Shown here: one piece after another, positions 44,485-55,363 of the stretch
Layout: each line of letters begins with the position of its first letter
Numbering within the stretch: the first letter of the stretch is position 1
NCBI GenBank assembly: GCA_038373885.1
Contig: JAWZYV010013019.1
Coordinates: 1,860,001 to 1,924,000, forward strand
DNA: 64,000 nucleotides
Direction of reading: 5' to 3'
DNA from: Cheiracanthium punctorium
Taxonomy: Eukaryota; Arthropoda; Arachnida; Araneae; Cheiracanthiidae
Translations under genes and position numbers: made by a program
The notes under the pieces: generated by a model
Databases searched by the model: none
Told to the model about the DNA's origin: nothing
The model's input: the letters and a program-made list of their open reading frames with translations, nothing else

Positions 44485-46790
44485 GATTTTAAGCTGTGAA
44501 AGTTGTTTAAAAATTAAAATGTATTTTAACTATGTACGTGTTCTAGCATGCTAAATATTTTGTTAAAATATTAATACACTTAAGTGCAGTATAATTTAGG
44601 AAATGTGTTTTGCCTTTAACTTCGCGTGATTTAGTGTTTAAATTTTGCTTGCAAAGTTGAGAAATTTTTTGTTGAACAGAATAGGATTTTGTTATAATTA
44701 TTAGTATTTTTCAATGATTCAAAGCTGTGAAAATAATTATAACCAATTTAATTGGTCACTACGATTGGTCATTAAGATTTTCACTCTTAACTGTAGTTAG
44801 TATTTTATGACGAAACTTCTCCATAAAATCTCACGTCTGTCTCTTTTGGATTCTCTTAGCCAAAATTTTTGTTCAAAATAATGAATGAAATTACTTATTA
44901 CACATTTTGTGCTCTTAAATACTAATTAAACTAATAATGCTGTAAAAGTAAGTTATTTATTAGAATTGTTTTTGCTTGGTTTTTAAGTGATTTAGTTCTT
45001 AATACTGATAATTTTTCTTTAAGACATGTACTTTTCGTATAATTTACAGACAAGAACTACTTGTTAATTTTTTTCATTATCAATTCAACTTTTTTGTTTT
45101 TCTGGTGATATTCTTATTTTTCTTTCCAATGGTCAGCTGTCTACTATAAGCTTTACCGTTATGGACCGAAGATGGTGGCCATTTTACTATAGGGGCGCGT
45201 AGTAGGCAAATCAACTTTACCTCATATCAGTGGTCTTTCTACTTGGAACTAATTCCAGAGAGACCTAGCGCCTAAAATAGCCCCTCAGAGAGATCATGGA
45301 AGACATGGAAGTCACGACAGATGTTACATGCACCAACTCTTTCTGATAGTAAATTTACCGGTAAATGCATACTGAATAAAAATTAGCTATCTGTTGTATA
45401 ATTGTTCATGTGAAAAAAAATTAATTATTAATATACACTAAGATATGCTTGTAATTAAAACAGAAAATCTCAATTAATTTTGGCTCAAAATTTTGCTAAT
45501 GAATTAAAATCACATATTGCACTTCTTAACAAAATATTAAAATAAGTGAGGAGATCGTCATTTTGTAGTAAGACTGCTTAAAACTTATAACTCACATCTG
45601 GATATTGTAAACAGCTCATAAAAATCTAGACAACAATTAAATGTTTATATCTTTGTTAATAAGTAAAAGTAAAATTTTAACTCTCGTCTCTCTAATTGAA
45701 TTCTTCTTGCAAGATTCAAAAGAAAAACTTTGTTAAATTCATCTAGTAAACATTTAATTACCCTTACGAGCTAATTGTCTACACTTATAAAAACATTACG
45801 CAAAATTTTGTAGCAATGCACTATGGAAGTTATCTCGTTTATTAAATAGTATTCCATCATCATTAACTATAAAGTATGAGTACGTACACACCCGTCTGAG
45901 TTATCCTGATGCGTCGCTCACCACACAAACGGAGAATTAATTCCAAACTTATTACAACTGCTGTTAATTCTTCCTTTACAACTTAATTAGCAGATTCAGC
46001 TTTAATTTGGCCTATTTGTTAAATTTCTGCAGGTCTGTTAGTGTTTAAGCGACACAAAGACAAGTTGCATACCTGCAACTTCTTAAGCAGGTATGTAACT
46101 CCAGTGTATGCAATCACTTGCCAAGTTGAATTTCAGAATTCAGAATGAAAATTTTTAAGTGTTCAAAATATTTTAAAAAGCATTCGAGACCTTTGCTGTG
46201 CAAATATTAATGACTAAATCGATGCCTTACAAACAAATATAGCTTAAGTGGAATATTGGTCTCTTGCAAAAGTGAAATACCCATATTTTCCTCAAAAGTT
46301 TTCTATTTTCAACTTCCTTCATTTATAGTATGGTATATCTTTGCAAGAATAAATTTTTATTTTATGCATTTTAGAGCTCCACAATAAAAAGCTTCTACAT
46401 TTGAAAACTGTATTTTTACTTAATTTTTTTATTGTGTACTTAATTTTATATTGTTTTACATGAAAATAATGAAGGAACGTATAAAATATAAGCATAATCA
46501 ATTATTCCATTGAACTTTTGTTTTTCTAATTATTATTTTTTAACTATACAACTATCATTTTTGTAACCGCCTCTAATAACTTAGCAATCCACTGTGTAAT
46601 GAAACAATCAATAATGATAAAATAAAAAAAAACTCATTTTGGAATTTTCTTTTTTTTCTTTTTTCATTTAAAATAAAAAATTTCGGACGTCCCTAGGACT
46701 AGGAATGGAAATCAGGGCCTACCATTATCAATTGTTTCTTTCGTCTAGTAGCTCAACAATTTTCCCTTTTCACATACCTTTCACAATCCT
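44485..46790. other. Unassigned A+T-rich stretch
   Basis: The segment 45160-45345 (with GGTGGCCATTTTACTATAGG and CGACAGATGTTACATGCACC) resembles 57830-58030, so a diverged repeat pair is likely. Otherwise nothing was recognised. Confidence 0.45.
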
Positions 46791-46796
46791 TTTTTA

Positions 46797-47456
46797 CTTT
46801 CCGAACATGTACCATGTAAGGAAAGTATTGTAATCATGAAAAAATTTGAATTCGAGATTTTGGTGAATTTACACGTTTTGAGGTCTTCTGAATTCATTTA
46901 TGCTATTTTTACGAGATGTATGTATGTATGTGTGTATGTGTGTGTGTGTGTGTATGTGTGTATGTGTGTTTGTGTGTATGTGAGTGAACACGATAGCTCC
47001 TGAACGGGGCATGCGATTGAGCTCAAATTGGGTATATATGTTATAAACCACCGTCGCAAGACCGGTATTGATTTTGGTGTGTATAGGACTTATAGTTTTT
47101 CTACAGGGCTACGACAAAGATTTCTTTTACATTATGGCCTATGGGGGAAAATTCTGGAAAGTGCGCTAGCGTTTAAACAGTGCATTCGATTGAGCTCAAA
47201 TTGGGTATATATATTATAAACCACCGTCGCAAGACCTGTATTGATTTTGGTGAGTATAGGACTTATTGTTTTTCTACAGGGCTACGACAAAGATTTCTTT
47301 TACATTACGGCCTATGGCACGAAATTCTTGAAATTGCGCTAGCGTTTAAACGGTGCATTCGATTGAGCTTCAATTTGGTATATATATTTGAATTATTCAT
47401 CGATTAAAATTTATTTAAATGATTGGTAATGATCTTAATCGTAAGTGTTCGGAAAG
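46797..47456. mobile_element. 660-bp element with CTTTCCGAACA inverted ends
   Basis: CTTTCCGAACA at 46797-46807 is mirrored exactly by TGTTCGGAAAG at 47446-47456. Inside are a TGTA/TG microsatellite (46915-46984) and a tandem repeat of 173-base period from about 47005. The repeat has two nearly full units and a partial third, each starting near GATTGAGCTCAAATTGGGTA and containing CCACCGTCGCAAGACC and TTTTTCTACAGGGCTACGAC. A 5' fragment lies at 19355. Superfamily unknown. Confidence 0.75.
46915..46984. repeat. TGTA/TG microsatellite
   Basis: Imperfect TGTATG and TGTGTG repeats of about 70 bases, inside the element 46797-47456. Confidence 0.85.
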
Positions 47457-47817
47457 TCGAGTGGAGTCACTCCAGATTTTTTTATTCAAGATAAATAAAT
47501 GATTTTGAATGTCATAAACACCGTAAATATGTGTGTATACGGGTATTCTATTTAAAGTAGCTCATTGTTAATAAAATGATAACAAAAGGCTAAAAAATGC
47601 TGAAGAACTTAAAAATTAGTTTTTCAGTCTTGTTTTCAAGAAAGTTTACAGATCCATCAAATTATAGCCTTAAAAAGTATAAAACAAGAAATAAAGTGTG
47701 ATGAATGCGAATGATGGAAGACAAACTACCACATCTGAATAATTAAAACACTTAAGAATGGAGGTATATATATATATATTCCAGGTAATTAACTCTTAAT
47801 CTCTCACATAATCTTTC

Positions 47818-48200
47818 AAAAACGCTTTTATTTTGAGCCGTAAATTTAAAAGTATTGTTATTCCTTTCTTATTTACCTGTGCCATTCAAAACAGGAAATG
47901 TTTAAAAAGAAAGCATCTCTCCGCTCCCATAAATATTTAAAGCCTTTATTTCGAGGTTCTGAATTAGTTTTATTGTGCAAGACATTCAGAGCTGGTGCGT
48001 AGTTTTTTCCCGTCGCAAGAAACTACCCTGGCATTTAAGATAGTTTCTTCGCCTCAGCTTTGCGGGATTTTGGATTCTAAGATGTTTAGCTCATGGGATA
48101 CCGATACGATTGCTTAAGAAGTGTATGCGTTAGACGCCATTTCAAGGAGAGGATGAGAAATATTTGCGAAATCTTACGAATGCGTGCTTATAATTAAGCG
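47818..48200 (+). repeat. TATA-containing module M, copy 3
   Basis: Blocks: CTTTTATTTTGAGCCGTAAA, CCTTTCTTATTTACCTGTGC, CCCATAAATATTTAAAGCC (47926-47944), TTCTGAATTAGTTTTATTGT, GCAAGACATTCAGAGCTG, AAGAAACTACCCTGGCATTT, CTCAGCTTTGCGGGATTTTG and TATAATTAAGCGTAAAT. This is the best reference copy, close to both copies 1 and 2. A SINE begins right after it at about 48232. Confidence 0.78.
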
Positions 48201-48231
48201 TAAATCTTTCATGTTTCTAAGTTACACAAAT

Positions 48232-48365
48232 GGCGTTGAAGCCGGGGTAGTGGCTAAAACCATTCTATCACGCTTTGGATCAGGGTTCGATTCCTGGCAT
48301 GGGATTGGGTGTTAACGCGTCTGTCACTTGCCCTTCATAGGGGTAATGTTGTCCCCTATGTCTGT
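48232..48365 (+). repeat. tRNA-headed SINE
   Basis: GGTAGTGGCTAAAAC sits where box A is expected and GGGTTCGATTCCTGGC gives a canonical box B. The body has CCCTTCATAGGGGTAATGTT, shared with the SINE at 17077. No A tail is evident. Confidence 0.72.
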
Positions 48366-48471
48366 AGAATGCTGTTGAATTAAAACTCCATTAAATGTTG
48401 AGCTAGAACAACTAGCTTAATCGTGTTAAAATACTCGTACAGTCGAATTGGATTGTGTTTTTAAGAGTTTT

Positions 48472-48484
48472 TTTTTTTTTTTTA
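48472..48484. repeat. T homopolymer
   Basis: A T run of about 15 bases downstream of the SINE. Confidence 0.6.
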
Positions 48485-48701
48485 TCTGTGTGATTTAGTT
48501 TTCTATACCTATCAGTAAAATTACTTAAAAAATCTTTCACAAGTTGAAACATATTTTTGATGTAGCTAGACGCTAATATTGCTGGAATTAAAATAGAAAA
48601 GTAGTTAAAATTTCATTAAGCTTCACACTGATGTTAAGCTTCATACAGTCTGACTGTTAAATACAGATGGGACTTCATGTTAAAGTTTTTATAACAGACT
48701 A

Positions 48702-48800
48702 GCTGCGTATCCGTTCTTCACCCGGGAAGAAGAGAATATTTTCCTGACACATGATCGCAACTACCTGCATCAAAACGGAATCTCAAAATATTACACTACA
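48702..48800 (+). repeat. TAGCTGCG-type repeat copy
   Basis: CTAGCTGCGTATCCGTTCTT and CGGGAAGAAGAGAATATTTT match 19486-19580; the tip also matches 18847. Three copies in one window show it is a dispersed family. Confidence 0.65.
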
Positions 48801-48804
48801 CTCG

Positions 48805-49630
48805 CAACATGTATAAATAAAATTTAATAAATTTATTTGCCCTCGAACTAGGGCAAATTCATAGTAATTTCTCTATTCTATAAAAAAAAAAGTAAAATGT
48901 CAAATGAATTGCTCAAATAAGGTGTGCAGCGGTTGAACAGCATAGTTTACACTTCAGGTGGAGCATAGTTCAGTACCCGTACAACACGGATTCCTGTTTA
49001 CACGGAATGAATCTACCGTGTTATACGGGGGTCTACTGTACTTCAATTTTCATTTCACAGTGTTTTTGTTCTTAAGCCGTGCATATTTGTCTGCGTGTTT
49101 TTGTTGCTTTGCTTATTGGCTAATAAAATAATTTATTTCCTTCAGTAAAATTGGTCTCCATTTATAAGTTAACAATAACGGAATGGTGACCTGGTCGTGA
49201 TATGAACATTTAACTTTCTGATTTAAGGTGGTTTATAAATGAAGCCATTTACAATAATATTCATTTATGAATATAGTTATAAATATCTTCCTGATATGTT
49301 TGATAATTATAAATGTCGAAAATCAATATAGTTGTAATTGTTAATAAGTTAAGATTGTGTAAACACAACAGTCAATGATAAACGCAATTACTTATGAATA
49401 AAACTCAATTACGATATATTTTAAAATTCCTTAAATACAACGGCATAAGTGAAAGCAACATTATTTAATTCTAGTCTAAAAGTTGATCAAACAAAAAGTC
49501 TAAGATGAATAATTACGATTAAACTAAATTTCTTAAATATACGTAATAAAGAAGCTTAAATTTCATATTCATATTTTTTAAATCATTTAATCACCGAAGT
49601 AATATATTTTTTTTAAAAATCGTTCATTTT
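48805..49630. other. Unassigned A+T-rich stretch
   Basis: No gene or element recognised. Confidence 0.45.
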
Positions 49631-49639
49631 AAGAGCTAC

Positions 49640-49990
49640 AAAGTACATTTTCAGTCTCATTTATAGCTGCTATTCAAATCCTGAGACTTTACAAAGAAAT
49701 CGTTCCTCTGCTATAAATATTTAAAGCTTCTATTTCGAGGCTGAGAATTTTCGTTTATAGTGAAAAGACATTCAGAAGTGATGCTGAGTTGTTTTTTCAG
49801 ATGAAATAACTTTCGCATTTAATATATTTTCTTTGCGTGATTTTGGGTTGTAGGTGCCTGGACTATGGGAGGATAACTACCACTGTTTGTGTAGTGTCTG
49901 TGAAATAGACAGCATTTTTCAAGAAAGAAGGAAATTTATTGCTCGAGAATTCTTAAAGGTGCAATTAAACGCAAATCTTTTCGTGGTTTA
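49640..49990 (+). repeat. TATA-containing module M, copy 4
   Basis: Blocks: CTCATTTATAGCTGCTATTC, CCTCTGCTATAAATATTTAA (49706-49725), AGCTTCTATTTCGAGGCTGA, AAAGACATTCAGAAGTG, GAAATAACTTTCGCATTTAA and TTTGCGTGATTTTGGGTTG. It has the strongest TATAAATA box of the set. Confidence 0.75.
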
Positions 49991-49994
49991 AAAA

Positions 49995-50530
49995 ATTAAA
50001 ACCTATAAAAATATGCGCTTGATTTTTTATTAATTATGCTCTTTAAATTTTAATTTCGTTAAAGTGAGTAATGTTTTTGAGAAAGCAAGTCGTTAATTAT
50101 CTGCCAGGAGTTTTAGTTTTTGATGCTTAACAACAACTGCTTTAGAAAAATTACTGCATGAAATAAAATTCTGCTGTAATTGAATGTAAATGTTTATGAT
50201 TTTAATCTGTAAAAGTAATTAAATTACTATTAAAATGCAGATGATTTTAAAAAATAATTTCAACTTGACAGATGAAAATTAAATGGTATTTTGGAATGAT
50301 TTTTTCAACAAGTTTCAAATGAATTGTTTTTTCAAGTTTTATCATCTGTAATACATGTAAATATTTTAGTTGTGTTAAAGATTTGCGTGGTTTTTTCCTA
50401 TAAAAACGAAGCTGCAAAATCAGGTGCAAAACGAAGGTGCAGTTGTTGTTCAAAATATGAAAGAAATATTTTTGTCAGAGCGTCCAAAATGTATTCTGAT
50501 TTGTTTAATTTTTTCACCCAATATCTTATC
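49995..50530. other. Unassigned A+T-rich stretch
   Basis: Weak similarity to the sequence downstream of module copy 2 suggests the duplication may extend further, but no clear boundary can be drawn. Confidence 0.4.
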
Positions 50531-50537
50531 CACATAT

Positions 50538-50590
50538 GGGCAGCCTACGGCCCGCTGGCTGGATGTGGCCTGCCCCCGCATTTCATCTAG
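50538..50590 (+). repeat. hAT-like end fragment
   Basis: GGGCAGCCTACGGCCCGCTG and the following GGATGTGGCCTGCCCCCGC resemble the left end of a widespread hAT MITE type. The other end and a duplication were not found. Confidence 0.5.
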
Positions 50591-50599
50591 ACCTCGGAA

Positions 50600-51760
50600 C
50601 ACATTAGAAATCCATATAAAACTCATATAAACCATTCAAAATTTTATATTAATCCCAATTATACGCCCGTGACTTCGCTAACATTCTAAAGTTTAGCCCG
50701 AAACTTGCCCAATGCCTGATCTAAGCAATGGTTTATGTTGCATTTATGTAACGGATTGCTTCGGTCATGGACAGGTGTTTTATATTTAAAAACATTTTCT
50801 TTCGTTAACATTTTAAACAATCAGTGAAGAAATTTCGAAACCTTCTTTGTTAAAACTAATAAAATAAAAGGTAGCGCTGATAATACATTACTTATTTATA
50901 CGCTGTAGTGCAATCCAAATTCATTCCTATGGCAAAATACGTCGCATATTTTTTCTACAATTTATTTTTACACCTATACTTTATTTTTAGACCTCCGATT
51001 AAAAATAAAAATTATAAATAAGTACCAAATTATAAACATTCCCCAGCACAATTTGAGTTGCACTTAAATGCTACTGTGCTAGGAATGGCTGACCAGTTCG
51101 CTTCTATCATTGGATAGAAGAGAAGGGCGATTGCCTTTCTGTTTCCGTCGTTGGTACCACGCAGGGGTACTGATCTATATTTTTAAGCAATTATACTGTT
51201 TATGAATAAATCTTAATTGTATTTAACGTGTAAGTTTTTCAGTTTGTTTAAATTATGTAAAGCTACTTACAACGGATGTGGACCATGAGATATTTCTCAA
51301 CGTTTCGAATTTTTTTAAACAGTCTAAAGATGAACATTTGACACTACATCTCTCTCATAAATTCTTATGTGTTCAATCGCTTCTGAGACGTATAACTTGT
51401 ATACGAAGTATCAAAATCTTACAAAACCTAAGTATTTCATCACATCCATAGTAATACTATAAGTAACATAACTGTCGCCCTAGATTAAAATGATAATCTG
51501 GATTTTTGTTTCGACAGGCAAGTATCACTTTCATCATATAAAACGCAATATGTCCACAAAATTGTCAAGAAATGGCTATCGTTTGTGATTTTAAACGGAA
51601 TATACACACTGAAAAAGTCAAAGTCTTCGTCAAATATAATCTTCTAATGTGTGATGCGGTGAAGGTATTATATAGTTTTAGAAACATTTCAATTAGATGA
51701 TTTAATTTCTTGCAGTAAGCGGTAAGTATTGCGTCATAGGAGCCCGAATGACAGCAATTG
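50600..51760. other. Unassigned A+T-rich stretch
   Basis: No gene or element recognised. Confidence 0.45.
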
Positions 51761-51828
51761 GAATTCCTCAAGATTAACCGAGTTGGAATTCCTCAAGATT
51801 ATCAAGATTAACTGAGTTGGAATTCATG
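51760..51828. repeat. Short tandem repeat (GTTGGAATTCCTCAAGATTA)
   Basis: TTGGAATTCCTCAAGATTA occurs twice and a third TTGGAATTC follows, with AAGATTAACYGAG between units. Confidence 0.8.
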
Positions 51829-51912
51829 CTGATCGATCCCTGTCCATCGTGTATGAACAGCGAAGTGTCCGTTCGTTGTGCATACAGGATGATAAATCGT
51901 GTGTGCACAACG

Positions 51913-52180
51913 AAAAGGAAGGCGAAGGTGGCCCAAAATGATCGTCTTAAGGGGGAAAACTTGCATAAAATAACATAAATGTTAAATAATATTTTAGTCC
52001 TTTGCCGCAATATTCTACACTATGTTTTGCATCATAAACATATTTTAATAATAATATTATTTTAAACCCAAATTGCATACCGAAAAAAACAAAAAATAGA
52101 ATTTTGAAAAAGAGTCCTAAGGATCATTTTATTCGCACCCAAGGGCAAAATGATCCTTCATTTGAAAATAACTGTTAACT
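51913..52180 (+). mobile_element. Fragment of the GGGGAAGGTGGCCC element
   Basis: GCGAAGGTGGCCCAAAATGA, ACTTGCATAAAATAACATAA, TTTTGCATCATAAAC, GAATTTTGAAAAAGAGTCC and GGGCAAAATGATCCTTCATT match 11347-11580 in order. Only the left third is present. It stops where the pogo-like relic and its AT repeat begin. Confidence 0.78.
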
Positions 52181-52196
52181 TGGAACTGATGCCCCC

Positions 52197-52235
<39 letters not shown>
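52197..52235. repeat. (AT)n microsatellite, left
   Basis: A run of AT preceded by GATGCCCCCCC. A mirror arrangement, AT repeat then GGGGGATGGGGGC, lies at 53350-53404. Confidence 0.9.
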
Positions 52236-52238
<3 letters not shown>

Positions 52239-53092
52239 TAAAACTCGTTTAAGAGGCTCCCGCTTAAGACGCTTTCCCGCTTAAAACGCTTTTTTCCGTC
52301 AGTCCCTGGACATTTCCTATACTCATCAAAGTAAAATCCACCTGATAAGACGCTTTTGTTCTGCTTTGTGACGTCGGTTAAGACGCTGTTCTCGTATTTC
52401 TGATGAAGCTTTTTTTTTTTCCTTTTTGAAAGGTATTGCAATCCCCCCGAGGTTAGTCAAGGTAACCTATCGCTTTAATACTCCTTGATAAGTATCCATT
52501 CATCCAACACCCCTCTCCTTAACTCTTACCTATCTCTCCCACGCTGCTGTCAGGTTTTATGTCCATCTTTACTCGGGAATACAGAAAGATTGCAATATCG
52601 ACATAGTCCGAGTTTTCTCTCCCGGAGCTAAAAATCCAATTCATCAAAATTCGCTCCACTTCTGAAGGGGGTTTAAAAAGTAAAATCAGTTCCATAAATT
52701 GCATCAGTGCAGCTTGGGACGAAATTAAACCAGATGTAATCAAAAACTGTTTTCGGAAAGCTGCGTTTGATGTGTGGGACAATTCAATTCAGGCTGACAC
52801 TTCACTTCCAGAAGATGAGGACTTTCAATCATTGGAGAATTTCCCTGATTATACAACGGTGGATGATCACCTCGTGACCTGCAGCATTCGGATTTTGGAA
52901 GAAATAATCGCAGATGCCACGATTGAAGGGATTGCGAAAGAACAAGAGGAGGACGAAGAAACAGAACCGACAGCTACTACTGGCTTGTATTATGTAAGTG
53001 AGCTGCGGAAAATTCTGTGCATCTTTCCATTGCAGTTGCGTCACGCGGAAGATTGCTCCTGCGCTGTTGTAGGCCCTTTTAACAACTTTTGA
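52236..53092 (+). pseudogene. pogo/Tigger-like element: left TIR and transposase C-terminus
   Basis: After a TA dinucleotide, CAGTAAAACTCGTTTAAGAG starts a terminal region with four repeats of a CGCTTAAGACGCTTT-like unit, typical of pogo/Tigger ends. From about 52695 an open frame reads INCISAAWDEIKPDVIKNCF, RKAAFDVWDN and then an acidic stretch (EEDEETEPTATTG). This is the C-terminal signature of pogo/Tigger/CENP-B-like DDE proteins. DNA-binding and catalytic domains are missing between the TIR and this piece, and the right TIR was not found. The frame continues to TGA at 53090-53092 through unrelated residues. A deleted relic. Confidence 0.72.
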
Positions 53093-53099
53093 GGTCGTG

Positions 53100-53345
53100 T
53101 CACATGATCAAAGAGCATTGCAATTATTGGCCAAAAGTTAAATCTGGGCAGTGGTTTTTCCAGGATTGTTATGACTTTTACGACGCCTTTGTGGCTGGCT
53201 GCCGGGACCGTCTACCAAATTACAAAGGAATTGTAAGGGACCGTGTAGTAATTGCAGTTTTTGAACGCGGATTTCTTTTCCTTTTTTCAACTGAATTAAA
53301 CTGCGTAGTTCCAGAAATATGGGATTTTCATGGGCTTTTGATTTG
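53100..53345. other. Sequence between pogo-like relic and right AT repeat
   Basis: It is less A+T-rich than its surroundings and has an open frame (53089-53427) that runs into the microsatellite. No domain is recognised. It may be captured or element-derived sequence. Confidence 0.4.
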
Positions 53346-53349
53346 TAAT

Positions 53350-53350
53350 G

Positions 53351-53390
<40 letters not shown>

Positions 53391-53404
53391 GGGATGGGGG
53401 CACA
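53350..53404. repeat. (AT)n microsatellite, right, with G-rich edge
   Basis: About 38 bases of AT followed by GGGGGATGGGGGCAC. The edge is the approximate mirror of the left boundary at 52185-52235. Confidence 0.85.
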
Positions 53405-53699
53405 AACATATCTTTCTTTATATATAAAATTCAGTCTGAACGTTTCGATAAAAATAATTCAAAAGTTTCAGATTCTGATCTGATATGTTACAAATCAAAA
53501 ATTCTGAAACGCATTAATATCATGCTATTTTAAAACACAAAAAAGCATGATTTATGAAACTCTAAAACTCTAAGTAATTGATTCTTTATCTCAAATGGAA
53601 AACGTCAATCAAAACGATGCTATTCCATTCGCCGAATTTTCTTCGCATTTATGTGTTTTTTTTAAATACTCTGTTACAGTTCTCGTGAATATTTTAAAA

Positions 53700-53990
53700 C
53701 TTGTTATTTCCCTGCCATTACTCATCTGATTCGAACAGAAGGAAGGGAAAACACCTGCCTCTTAGTATGCATATTTAATGGCGCCATTTTTACATTCTAC
53801 ATTTTCATTTGTGCACGATATTTGGAATAAAGGAGATTCGTGGATAAAAGATACTTTTTACTGTCTTCCCAGCTGAGAAGAACTTTGCATGTTAGTTGAA
53901 CATTTAGTAGTTACAGTGTAGTGTAAATGAACGGTCAGAGAGATTTCGCGTTTTTAGGGCGACATTTAAAGAAACCTCTTTAAAACTTGT
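53700..53990 (+). repeat. TATA-containing module M, copy 5 (diverged)
   Basis: ACACCTGCCTCTTAGTATGC, ATATTTAATGGCGCC, TTGTGCACGATATTTGGAA and ACTTTGCATGTTAGTTGAAC follow the same order as the other copies and are closest to copy 6. The TATA-like box is altered to CATATTTAA. Confidence 0.55.
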
Positions 53991-53994
53991 CGGG

Positions 53995-54855
53995 GTTTAA
54001 ATCGTAATTAGAAGGTACTTTGAAGACTTTTTGGCTGTATGCGGAACATATTACAGGGTGATTTTGTTAGAATAACCATAATTTTTTAAAGTAAAACAAA
54101 ATGCTTAAAAAATTATTTGCAATAAACCTTCTTTCTTACTATAATTATTCATAATCAATCTTCCGAAAATGAACATCAGATAATGTTTTTTTTGCGTGAG
54201 AAAGAGAAAAATGAGATTCATGAGAAGGGGAAAAAAATAATACGTTGAATCATCGCATCCCGACATCGGGGGTAATACAGAACGGTTGAACATAGGCATA
54301 GTAATACAGAACGGTTGAACATTGTTAGATTTTCCTACCTGTAATCACTGCTTGCTTTATTTTCTTTTTATGAGTATAATCGCATATTGCATATGCAATT
54401 AAGTTTGTCTGTTAAATCACACTCATGTAAGGTTTTTTTTTTTTCAAAGTAAGTATTTTTAAGTAACCGTTTAGTTCTACCCGGTTCATTCCCATATGTA
54501 CACCGAGTCAGTGAAATTCCTTTAGCTTTCTTTAAAACAATAACAGTTTTGCAAACGATCTTAACTTGCTTTTTCCTTGGTTTTATTAAATTTATGTTTT
54601 ATCTTTAACTGCTCATCAAACTTGTAAGCAATGTTGCTCATATCTTTTTATTGCATCGACTTAATGACTGGAATTTTTAATTTTTAATTTTTTTAAATTT
54701 TCATGTTGAAACCATTGATCCTTTCTTATCATTGTCAATCTTGCACCTTCGCTCAAGTGTTTCTGCACGTATGCAATAAGTGACTGGTGCTTTATACACA
54801 GACATTTCTCCATTTTTTATACAACGCATGTCATGTTTCAAACAATCTTCTGACC
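53995..54855. other. Unassigned A+T-rich stretch
   Basis: It contains a 23-base tandem duplication (TAGTAATACAGAACGGTTGA) at about 54275-54322. Nothing else was recognised. Confidence 0.5.
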
Positions 54856-54865
54856 AATTGCCATG

Positions 54866-55331
54866 CAGGCTTGGACTGGGAGGGTAGGGGCCCACCCGTC
54901 TCAAGAGAAGGAGGGGGGCGGGTTATTGTGTAAAAAATAAATAATAGGATGTGTTAACTCTCGGGGTATGGGGCGAGGCATGGTGTTATTATTAATTAAT
55001 TATGCTTGATAATTAATGCATTAATAAAATATCGATCTATTAATTAATATGCGTCATTCATATTAATTAATCCCTTGTTCATTCGGGAACCCTCACTCAA
55101 AAAATTTTGAGAGCTACATTGAAAATGAAGTGTTTTGAAGTCTTCTGGGGCGCAATTGCAGCTGCAAAAAAATTTTATGTGTCAAACTTCATTCAAGTGC
55201 TATCAGTATAGCACTTTTTTTATTTTCTTTCTCTTTCCTGTTTGGGCGCCCGCCCTCAGCTGGGAGGGCCCGCCGAGGGTGGGGGCCCACCCGTCTACAG
55301 ACAGTCGGACACCCTGGCCAGTCCGGGCCTG
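54866..55331. mobile_element. hAT-like element (466 bp) with perfect 8-bp TSD
   Basis: The ends CAGGCTTGGACTGG and CCAGTCCGGGCCTG are inverted repeats. Both flanks are TTGCCATG (54858-54865 and 55332-55339). Both subterminal zones contain GGGGCCCACCCGTCT in direct orientation. The interior is A+T-rich with TTAATTAAT repeats. It has no transposase. Confidence 0.92.
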
Positions 55332-55363
55332 TTGCCATGCGTAGCAACAGCTTTTCGGTAGTA

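Noticed and set aside
17077..48365. tRNA genes at 17.1, 18.04 and 48.23 kb
   Set aside because: Box B (and at 18.04 kb box A) is present, but the heads do not fold into a full cloverleaf by eye. Conserved non-tRNA bodies follow, so they are SINEs.
52519..52782. 87-codon minus-strand ORF opposite the pogo-like relic
   Set aside because: It is the antisense shadow of the transposase-like frame on the plus strand.
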